Assembly (NCBI RefSeq): GCF_900188035.1
Contig: NZ_FZNN01000027.1
Location: 1-36,815 of the forward strand
Reading direction: 5' to 3'
Length of the DNA stretch: 36,815 nucleotides
From: Puniceibacterium sediminis
GTDB taxonomy: Bacteria; Pseudomonadota; Alphaproteobacteria; Rhodobacterales; Rhodobacteraceae
Made by a program: the position numbers and the translations under genes. Numbering within the stretch: position 1 is the stretch's first letter; each line of letters opens with the position of its first letter. Positions 8,066-19,000 of the stretch are shown in pieces. The notes beneath the pieces were generated by a model. It worked only from the letters and a program-made list of their open reading frames with translations, searched no databases and was not told the DNA's origin.

Positions 8066-10060
8066 ATAGCAGTGGCGCCTTCGATCATCCGGGTCTGCCC
8101 GACCCTGTCTCTGCCCCGGATCTGTGGAGGGCCTTTCTGATGATAGCCCGCGCGGGTGTGGCCACTGTTACCCGCCGCAACCGCGCGGGCGAAGACATGA
8201 CCCTGAACGCCGCCGAACTGGAAGACAGCGCAAGAACACTCGCCCTGCAGCTCACTGCCGCGGGTGCAAAAGCCGGTGATTGCGTGCTGCTTGTGAATTC
8301 GGACCCGATGGCCTTTGTGTGCGGCTTCTGGGCCTGTCAGGCGGCAGGGCTCACGGCGGTGTCGATGCCGCCCATGGGGACGAAGGTGCAAGTTGAACGC
8401 ACCCGCGCAGCGCTTGGCGTGCTTGGGCGGGCCTGGGTTCTGACCGAAGACCCTGCCGCGCGCGAGGCCCTGGAGGACGCCGACGAGGTTATTGGCGCAT
8501 TTGTCATGACCGGCGACAGATTTGACCATCTTGAGGGCACAGTTAACGCCTATCTGACTCGTGCCGAGAAGGTCTGTACGACGGATCCCGAAGCGATTGC
8601 GGTCATCATGTTTTCCTCAGGCTCGACCGGCGACCCTAAGGGAGTCGAGCTTAGCCATCGCGCCATTCTGGCCCAGACGGTTATGCTGCGCGACGCGCTG
8701 GGACTTTCGGCGCGGGACTGTTTTGTCAACTGGATGCCGATGTCCCATGATTTCGGTTTGTTCCACTTTCACATCCTGCCGCTGCTCAGCGGGCTGCCAC
8801 AGGTTCTCATGGCGACCGAGGATTTTGCGCGCCGTCCGGTGTCGTGGCTGCGGGCGCTGCACGATCACGGCGGGACAGTCACCGGGGGGCCGAATCTGGC
8901 GCTGCAAATGGTGACCAACCTGCTCAAGCCGCAGCGCGCAGCCCAGCTTGATCTGCGCCGCCTGCGTTGCATCACCCTTGGTGCCGAACCGCTGGACCCG
9001 GCGGTGCTGCGCGCATTTGCGCGATGTCTGCAGCCGGCCGGATTGGAGCCGACGGCCCTATGGCCCGCCTATGGTCTGGCCGAGGCGACGCTGGTTATTT
9101 CGATGCGCTCCGGGCTGGAAACCGTGCATGTGGCGCGCCGTGCGCTGGAGCCGGGGCAGCGGATTGAGCCACTGACGCATGATGACCCAGAGGCGGTCGA
9201 ACTCCCACTCCTGGGTAAGCCTGTGCTCGGGGCTAAGCTGCGCATTGTCGATGAAGCCGAGACGCCTCTGGCAGAAGGCACAGTCGGGCATCTTCAGGTC
9301 CGTTGCGATTCACTGATGCGCGGCTATCGCAATCGCCCTGACCACAGCAAGCAGGCGTTACGCGCCGGGGGCTGGCTGGCGACCGGCGACATCGGGTTCT
9401 TGCAAAAGGGGCAGTTCGTCATGGTCGGGCGTGCCAAGGATGTCATCATCTCTGGCGGTCGGAACTATCATCCTGCGGATCTGGAACGCATTGCGCTGGG
9501 GGCTCCGGGGCTGTCGCCTATGCATCAGGTGGCCATCGCACAGGGCCGCGACCCGGCGGGCGGTGGGATCAGAACACTCGCCTTCCTGCGGGGTCGCTGG
9601 CACCCAGATAGTGCGGAGTCGCTGCAAGAGGTCATTGCGGACCACGTGGTTGCCCAGACGGGCGTGGTTCTGGATCATGTGTTTGTGGTGCGGGACCTGC
9701 CGCGCACCACAAGCGGCAAATTGCAGCGTCACGCGCTGGCCCGAGCATTTGAACAGGGTGCCTATGCGGATCAGTTGAGCGGGGAGTCCGATGCGGTAGC
9801 CCTGCGGGGTGCGCCGCTGCGTCGCGCGATTTCCGACGGCAATGTCGCGGCTGTGACGGCCCGGATCTGTGAAGAGGCCGCTCTTCTGTCCGGCACGCTG
9901 GTTGATGCTACGACGGGGTTGATGGATCAGGGGTTGTCGTCGCGGCAGGCGGTGGCGCTTTGCGCGCGGCTGGGCGCGTGGCTGGGGTTGGAACTTTCAA
10001 TTGCCCAACTCTTTGATCACCCCAGCCCGCGCGCCTTGGCGCAGGCACTGATCCGAGACA
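8062..10060 (+). other. Domain block: fatty acyl-AMP ligase and first ACP
   Basis: Residues 1-573 are an ANL-superfamily ligase with FSSGSTGDPKG at about 184-193, WMPMSHDFGL, YGLAEATL and the C-terminal TTSGKLQR (about 548-555). The MSHD-GL segment and the AEATL box are typical of fatty acyl-AMP ligases, which pass acyl-adenylate directly to a carrier protein. The following ACP reads DQGLSSRQAV; the second Ser (Ser627) would carry phosphopantetheine. The GLSS form instead of GLDS is usual in ACPs that follow such ligases. Confidence 0.88.
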
Positions 10061-13000
10061 CGGCATCGCTGGATGCGGATGCCGTGATGTCGACGCCGCA
10101 ATCCAGCGAAGACGCGCGGATTGCCGTCATCGGCTACGGTTGTCGGTTCCCGGGCGGTGACTCGCCCGCGGAATTCTGGGATCTTCTGACCACGCCGCGC
10201 CCGGTCGTCAGGCCGATTCCGGAAGACCGCTGGGGCAAAGCAGCCGGCGATTCGATGCTGCCGCCCGCCGCATTACTGTCGCAGATCGACGAATTCGATG
10301 CGGGTCTCTTTGGCCTCGCGCGGGGCGAAGCAGAAGCGATGAACCCCGTGCAACGCCTGCTTTTGCAGGTGCTCTGGCAGGCGCTGGAACACGCGGGTCT
10401 GGATGCAACGCAGCTGCGCGGGCAGCGGGTTGGGCTGTTTGTCGGCCTCAGCGATTCCGGCCTTGCCACTGGGCGGGGCGAGATCATCGCCGATGGTGAT
10501 GCACTGGCCGCTTATGCGGTTTCCGGCAGTGCGGGCAGTATTGCCGTGGGGCGTATGGCGCATCTGTTCGATTTCCGTGGCGCGGCGCTGGCGGTGGATA
10601 CGGCCTGTTCATCGTCGATCGTGGCGCTGGATCTGGCGGCGCAGGCGTTGCGACAGGGGCGCTGCGATCTGGCCATCGCCGGGGGCGCGAACCTGATCCT
10701 GTCACCTGATCTGCATGCCGGGCTGCATCGTATGGGCGCGCTGTCTTCGGATGGGCTGTGCAAGACCTTTGATGCCAGCGCCAATGGCTATGGCCGGGGC
10801 GAGGGGGCCGGGCTGGTCGTGCTGAAACGACTGGACGAGGCTCTGCGTGATCAGGATAATCTGCGCGCCGAACTGCTGGCAACCACCCTGAACCACGATG
10901 GGCAAAGCGCCAGCGTTACCGCCCCGAATGGACGCGCGCAGCGAGATCTGCTGCGCCGCGCATTGCAAGAGGCGGATTTGGCCGGTGGCGATCTGGACTG
11001 GGTGGAAACCCATGGCACCGGGACGCCCCTGGGGGATCCGATCGAGTTGGAGGCGCTGCGGGCTGTGTTGCGTGGCACGCCGGGGCGGGTGCTGCCCATC
11101 GGCGCTGTCAAGAGCCGGATCGGGCATCTTGAGGCGGCGGCGGGGATTGCCGGGGTGATCAAGGTGTTGCTGGCCTTGGAACATGGCGCAGTGCCGCCTG
11201 ACCGTGCCTGCGCGCAGTTGAACGACCGGTTTGACTGGAGTGCTGGTGAGCTGCAGCCGATAGCAGCGACGCTTGACTGGTCGGGCGGCGGGCGCCGCAT
11301 CGCTGGTATCGCGTCCTTTGGGATGAGCGGCACCAATGCCTATGCGATCTTGTCCAGCCCTCCTGCGGCCGCAGTGGTCGGCGTGTCGGACCGGCCGCTG
11401 GTCGTTCCAATTTCGGTGCAGAGCGCGGCAGCGGGCGCGCCGCTGCATCAGGCGCTAAGCGCCGTTCTTGAGAAAGCGCCACCCGAGGCGCGTGCAGAAC
11501 TGACCGCCGGGCAGGCCTGTCGGCGCAGCGGCGGACCCTGGCGCCGGGCGTGTCTGGTGCCACGGGTGGGCCCGTTGTCTGACGTGGTGGAGGCGCCGTT
11601 CGTCAAGGCGATGAAGGCGCCGCGCGTGGTTTTTGCCTATCCCGGGCAGGGTGCCCAAGCGGTGGCGATGGGTGCGGGCCTATACCGGAATGAGCCTGCG
11701 TTTCGCGCAGCCTTTGATCTGGCGTCCGAGGCTGCAGGTCCCGTGGAGGGCCGACGCCTGAGCGAATGGCTCTACGGTGCGACGGCGGCGGATGAGGCGC
11801 GGATCACACAGACTGATCTGTCACAACCTGCGCTGGTGGCCTTTGGCCATGCGCTGACAGAGCTTTGGGCCGAGCTGGGACTGCGCCCTGACGCGGTGTT
11901 GGGCCATAGCGTCGGGGAAATCGGGGCGGCGCTGGCATCGGGGCAGTTCGGGATCGAGACTGCGATGCGGCTCGCGGTGCGACGTGGGCAGTTGATGCAG
12001 GACCGCGCGGGCGCGGGCGCGATGCTGGCGCTGCGGGCGGATGAGAAAACGGCGCTTGGTCTGCTGGACGGGCTGCCGGATACTGTCATCGCAGGATATA
12101 ACGGACCCGCGGCGCTAAGCATTTCGGGACCAGTCGAACAGATAGATCAATTGCAGGCGCGGGCCGAGGCAGCGGGTTGTGCAACGGCACTGATACGGGT
12201 CGCGCGGGCGTTTCACAGCCCGGCGATGGCGCAGGCGGCTGACGAATTGATCGACGGGCGTGCCCTGAACGCAGGACCCGGGGTTTTGCCGGTCTATTCG
12301 ACCCTGTCGGGGACACTGGCTGCGCCGGGAGGGTTTGGCGCGCCGCAGTACTGGCGCGATCAGATGTTACAACCTGTCCGGTTTTTGCAGGCGGCGCAGG
12401 CGGCGGCCAACTCTGGCGAGACGCTGTTTATGGAAATCGGGCCGGGCGCGGTTCTGTCGCGGCTGGGCGCGGCTGCGACGCCCGATGCGGTCTGGATCGG
12501 TGGCGCCGGGGGGCAAGAGACGCTTGCCGAGGCGGCGGGCGCGGCCTGGAGCCACGGTGCGGCGCTGGACTGGGCGCGGTATTTTGGCACGCGAGGTGCC
12601 TCTGGCGACCGGCTGCCACGGCACCCGATGGCCGATCAACCGATGCCGCGACGTCCCGTCGGGGCGGCGGCCTTGGGTGTATCAGTTCCGTTGGCCTCGC
12701 CTGTGTCTTCGTCAGTGGCCGCACAGGATGGGGTGCAGCAGTCGGACCTTATGCCCGATCTTCTGCAAACCGAAATCCTGCCGATTGTCGCGCGTATTTC
12801 CGGTCTCACGGTGGAACGCATTGCGCAGGATGCACCGATGACCGCGCTAGGTATGGATTCGCTGGGCATGTTGCAGCTTCAGCGTGCCTTGTCGTCGCGA
12901 TTGGGGCTTGAGGTGGATTTGCGTGCCCTGTTCGAAACCTATGAAACGCCTCGGAAACTGGCCGATCTTTTGGCCAGCACACGCCCGGCCCCCATCCCGG

Positions 13001-16000
13001 TGCCTGACAGTCCAGCGTTGCCACAGGGGGCAGAAGGACGCTCTGGAGGCATGGCCGAGGTGATGCGGGCGCAGTTGCAGATGGTCGAGGATATCATTGC
13101 GCGGCAGTTGCAAGTGATGTCTGGCGGCGGCACGGTGCCGGTGTCTGCAGCAGCGCCCGCAAGGCCTGTGGTTTTGGCCCGACCTGCCCAGGCCGAGATC
13201 AAAGGGTTGTTTCGGCAGCCGAAAAAGGATGGTTCTGATCTGAGCGCCGCCCAACAGGACCATGTGATGGATCTGAGCCGCCGGTGGAATGCGCGCAGTG
13301 CAGGGTCAAAGGCCGGTGCGCAGAGCGCGAGGACCCATGTGGCCAACAGCCGGGCCGTCTTTGGCTTTGCGCCGGACCTTAAGGAACTAACTTATCCGCT
13401 GATGTCTGACCGCGCAGAGGGCGCGCATGTCTGGGATGTTGACGGCAACCGCTATGTCGATGTGACCATGGGCTTTGGTGTCTATCTGTGTGGTCACAAG
13501 CCGGATTTTGTCACCAAGGCGCTGCACGAAGAGTTGGACCGCGGCGCGGCCATCGGCCCCGCCACGCCGCTGGCCGAACAGGTCGCCGAGCGGATTTACG
13601 CGATGACCGGCGCCGAGCGGAGCGCCTTTTTCTCGACCGGGACCGAGGCGATCATGTGCGCTGTGCGCATCGCCCGCGCCGTGACTGGCCGCCAGCGCAT
13701 CGTGATTTTCAAAGGCGCCTATCATGGCAGCTTTGACGGCATTCTTGCCACCGGCTGGATCGACGACGATGGCACGCCGCAGACCGCGCCGATGACCGAT
13801 GGCACGTTACAGGGCATGGTCGATTCGGTGATCACGCTGGATTATGGCGACATGGCCGGGCTTGAGGTGATCGAACGCTACGCCGATGACATCGCGCTGG
13901 TGCTGGTCGAACCGGTGCAAAGCCGCAATCCGGAAAACCGACCGCTCGAATACCTGCGCGCCTTGCGTGAACTGACGCGTGCCCGCGATGTGCCGCTGTT
14001 GTTCGACGAAGTGATTTCCGGCTTTCGCTTCGCCCCTGGCGGTATGCAGGAGATTTACGGAATCGAGGCCGATCTGGTCACCTACGGCAAGGTGCTGGGG
14101 CATGGTCAGCCGATCGGTGTGCTGTCTGGGTCAGCGCGCTATATGGATGCGGTCGATGGCGGCGCATGGCGCTATGGCGATGACAGCGGACCGGGCACGC
14201 GGACGGCCTTTGTCGCGGGGACTTTCAACGGCCACCCCATGGCACTGGCTGCGGCTCGTGCGGTGCTGGATCATATCCGCGATGCGGGCAGTGACTTCTT
14301 TGCGCAACTGGCCGAACGGACCGAGGTCATGTGCCAGCGGCTCGATATGCTGTTTGAGGCTGCGGATGTGCCGGTTCGGATGGAACGGTTCGGTTCGCTG
14401 TTCCGGTTCAGCTATGGCCCGGGGGCCGAGATCCTGAACACCCATCTGCTGAACAATGGGGTGTTTGTGTGGGAACAGCGCAACTGTTTCCTGTCGACCG
14501 CGCACGGCGACGCCGAAGTGGATCTGATTGTCGATGCGGCGCGGCAGGGCGTTGCTGCGCTGAAGGCGGCGGGCTGGTTCGGGGCCTGCTCGCAGCCGAG
14601 AGTCGTGGCGCATATGGCAAGCGGAGCGGGGGAGTTGGCGTTGCGGCGTCAGGCAGCGCTGGCGCATCCGGGCACTTGGACCGATCTTATCGTGCTGCGT
14701 CTGGGGGCGACGCGTTATGCGCCCGAAGTTGTCGCGATTGCCTGGGCACAGGTCTGTCAGCGACACCCGGCTCTGCGCGCCTGCCTTGCGCCTGATGGGA
14801 CGCGACGGGTAGGTGATGCCGCAGCCGCTGCGTTCGAACATCACCAGTTTGCCCCGGACTCGGGTGGATTGGACACTGTGCTGGACGACTGGAGCAAACA
14901 GGCGCTGAGCCGTGTTTTCGCCTTTGACCGTGCGCCTTTGCGGCTGAGCCTGCTTGAGGTCGGGGAACAGGCGTTGGCCCTGACCAGCAGCCATCTGGGC
15001 TTTGACGGCTGGTCGCTTGCCCTGATCCTGGGCGAGCTGGGGCAGACCCTCGACGGGGACATGCCGGATCCGGTGGACGCGCCAGACACCTATCGTCTGT
15101 GGGAAGAGAACGCCGATTTCTTTCGGCTCGACACGCCATCCGAAAGGATGGTCTTGCCGGTGGACGGGCCTGATCCGGAGACGGTAACGCCGCGTGGTCA
15201 GCGGGTGACGCGGATGGATATTGCGCCGCTTTATGCCGAAATGGCGCAGAGGATGCGCGTTGTTGGAACCACGCCTTTCGTCGGCTTTATGGCACCTTAT
15301 GTGGTGCTTTTGGCTTGGTTAAGCGGTCAGAGCCGGATCACTGTCGGTGTGCCGGTGGCGGGTCAGGCGCTGTCGGGCTGTCTGAACCTTGTCGGGAACC
15401 TCAGCTTTGTGCGGCCAGTCACGGTTGATCTGACGGCGGGGATGACCCTGACCGAGGTGGGCCGACTGCTGCATTCCGAAATCCTGAAACCCGGGTCGCG
15501 TCCACCGTTGGATGGGTTGCCAGAACGACATGTGCTGTTCAATCTGGACGGGCCGATTGACCTCGGCGCTGGCCTTGCCTGCGCCGAAATACATCCAGTG
15601 CCGATTGCCGGTGCGCGGGCGGATCTGTTCCTCAATCTGCTGCGGATCGGGGACAGAGTTGTGCTGGATCTCGATTGGAACAGCGACCGCTTTTCCGGGC
15701 GATCCGTGCAGGCCTGGCTTGACGCTTACCTCGCACTTGTTGGGCAGGCCGCACGCGGTGATCTGACATTGGCCAAGGCGTTCGATCTCTTGCAGGCAGA
15801 GTTTCCAGAAGCCCGGCCCGCGACACGCGTGGCGCGTCAGGAACCTGGACGGTCTCAGTCTGCGGATGACACGATCCCGGCGAGAGCGTTTACCGCGAGC
15901 GAAGCCGTCTTGGCGCGTATCTGGGAAGACCTTCTTGGCACCTCTGTCACGACGCCTGATGCAGATTTCTTTGACCTAGGGGGGGGTAGTTTGCAGGCGG

Positions 16001-19000
16001 TGCGGTTGCTGGGCCGGATAACCGCAGAGTTCGGGACCGAGCCGAGCCTTGAGTGGATCTTTGCCTACCCGCGTCTGAGTGAGATGGCGGCAGCGCTGGA
16101 CGCCCGCGCCGGTGAGCGCCACGAGGCATTGCCTGCACGCTCCTTGTCGGATCGGGTGCCAGCGCTGCCACAACAGCAGCAGCTGCATCTGCTGGAGGCG
16201 GTCAGTGATCCGGGTCCGGCCTATAACATCTGCCTGCGGCTGGATTTTGGCCAGCGGCTTGCGGGTGAAACGCTGGCGCTTGCCATGAGACAACTGGCTC
16301 GGCGTCATGCCTCTTTGCGCACAACATTTGACTGGGGCCAAGATCAGCTGGATCAGGTGATCGCGCCGGATGTGGCTGCGGATCTGGCAGCAGAACTGCT
16401 AAGCGCAGAGGGCGGTTTGGCGGTGCTGGATGGTTTTGCCCAACGGCCCTTTGCCCAGGAGGGTGGGCCGCTTTGGCGGGTTGGCCTGATGGATCGTGGC
16501 GATGCGGGCAGCACGGTGATTCTGGTCCTGCATCATATCATCAGCGATGCCTGGTCTGCGGAAATCATGGTGCGTGATCTGCTGGACGCCTATCAGCGGG
16601 TTGCGCTGGCGGTTGATCCATTGCCGATGCTGGAACGGGACTTTGCCGATCATGCGCTATGGGTCGTGACCGCAGATGAGGGGCGCGCCGCCGCTCTGGA
16701 TTTCTGGCGCGAAGCTGCGGCGCAGATGCCTGCGCTTACGGCGCTGCCGGGGGAGTCTCCGCGTCCAACCGAAAAATCCTTTGCCGGTGCAAGGTCATCA
16801 CGCAAGCTGCCCGCGGATCTGTTGCGGCAGGTGCAGCGGCGTGCGCGGGTGCTTCGCACGACCCCGTTCCAGATGGTACTGACGGCCATCGCCACTTATG
16901 CGGCGGATGTTTTGGAGCGGCGTAATCTGGTGATCGGAACGGTCAGTGCAGGACGTAACCGACCGGGCATGGACAAGGTGATCGGCCTGTTTGCCAATAC
17001 CTTGCCCCTCTGCCTCGATCTGCCCGAGGGGCAGAGCTGGGCTGATCGGATCGCGCTTGTCCGTGCTGCCCTGCTGGGGGCTTCAGCGCATGATCTGGTC
17101 AGCCTACAAGAGATCGTGGCGACCCTTGGCCAGCGACCCGACCCATCGTCCAACCCGCTGTTCGAGATCTGCGTAACCCATGATGACCGGCGCGGGCTGG
17201 CACAGTTGGGTGCGGAGCTGGGCTTTGATTTTGCTGAAATGGTTCTGCCAACGACGCAGTTCGACCTGTCGTTCTATCTGATCGAAACGGGGCGAGATGC
17301 GACGCTGGATGTGACCTATGCGACGGCGATCCATTCCCCGGCAAGGGCCGAGGAGGTGCTGGACGCCGTTTTTGCAGCGCTGGCGCGGATGTGCAGCGAT
17401 CCGAGCGGACCAGCGGATCGACAATTCACTCTGGCACCTCTGCGTGACACAACCGCTAGGCCGACCTCCGCTATGCCGGGCGTTATGGCACCCCAAGGCC
17501 GCGTACCTGAACCGACGGCGCTGCAAAAGCGGCTGTGGTTTGTGGACAGCTTCGAGAACGGCGAACTCTATGAGGCAGCGCCGACCTACTACAACATGGC
17601 GGCGCAATACGTTCTGGACGCTGAGGTGAGCGCCATCTGTCTTGGTGACCGTCTGGGCAGGTTGTATCAGAAGATACCGGCCTTATCGGTGGCCTTTGAC
17701 ATGCGTTCGGATCAGCCGCGCTTCACGGTGGCGACCGCACCGGTTTGGAGCTGTGTTGATCTGGAGCCGGATGCGATCGACGCATTCATAGATGCGCCAT
17801 TTGATCTTTCAGCGGGCGGCTTGTTGCGGGCGGCGCGCGTGGCCGGTGCTGACGGCACGCATAGGCTGCTTTTGGTGGCGCATCACATCTTGACCGATCT
17901 GCGTGGGCTTGACCGGCTGGCCGAGGCGCTGTTGCAGGATGAAATCGCGCCCGATCTGATGCAGGGAAGCCTCGCGCCTGCGCAGGCAGGTGTCGAAACG
18001 GATCTGGCATTCTGGCGCGAGATGCTGGGTGCCAATCCGCCGCGGCTTTTGCTGCCGGTGGATCATCCCCGAGCTGCGGTGCACGTGTTCCAACGCGGGA
18101 CCGTCACGATGTCGCTGGGCGCGGCAGAATGTGCGGCGCTTGACGCCAGTGCCGTGCAGCAAAAAATAGCTTTGGATGATCTGATACTTGCGGGTTTTGT
18201 TGCGCTGCTGCACCGCCTCAGCGGGCAGGACAGCATCGTACTGGGTCAGACCTGCGCGCGACAGGGTAGTGGCCTTGGAGCGCATGACAATCTGGTGACG
18301 CTGAACATCGCGCTGCATGCGCAGCTGAGCACAGGAGACATGATTGCGGAAATAGCACGTCAGGCGCGGCAGGCGGAACTGCACGGACAGACGGATTTTG
18401 ATGTGGTTGTTCTGGACCTGCGGCCTGAAAACGACATGAGCCGCACCGCGTTGTTCGACATTCTGATGGTGCGCGAAAGCGATCCCGCGACGACGCGCTG
18501 CACGCCCGGTGCGGTTGGTTGGGGCAAGTACGATCTGGTGCTGGCCCCGTTACGGCGAGCTGACGGCGGGCTGGATTTGGGCCTGACGTTCAACAGCTAC
18601 ATGTTCGATACCGCAACGATCCGCCATTGGGGTGAGATGTTGGCCCACCTGCTCGGGGTACTGCCGCACAGCGGGGATCAGCCCTTTGACCTGCTGCCAC
18701 TCATGCCTGAGGCCGCGGTCGCGCCGCTGATTGCTGCGGGCGCGCCGCGTCGCAGTACCGTGGACATCGCCTTTGCCTCGGTGCCTGCGGCACTGCGGGC
18801 TGCTGCCGTCGCCCATCCCGATGCGGTTGCGCTGTGGGACGATGCGGGGTGCACGACCTACAGTACGCTGGATGCTGACGCACGTGATCTGGCCTACAGG
18901 CTGGTCGCCGGGGGCGTGCAGCAGGGCGACCGGGTTGCGGTGCTGCTGGCGCGCGGACCCACCTATGTGCGTGCCATGCTGGCCGTGATGCAGGCGGGGG

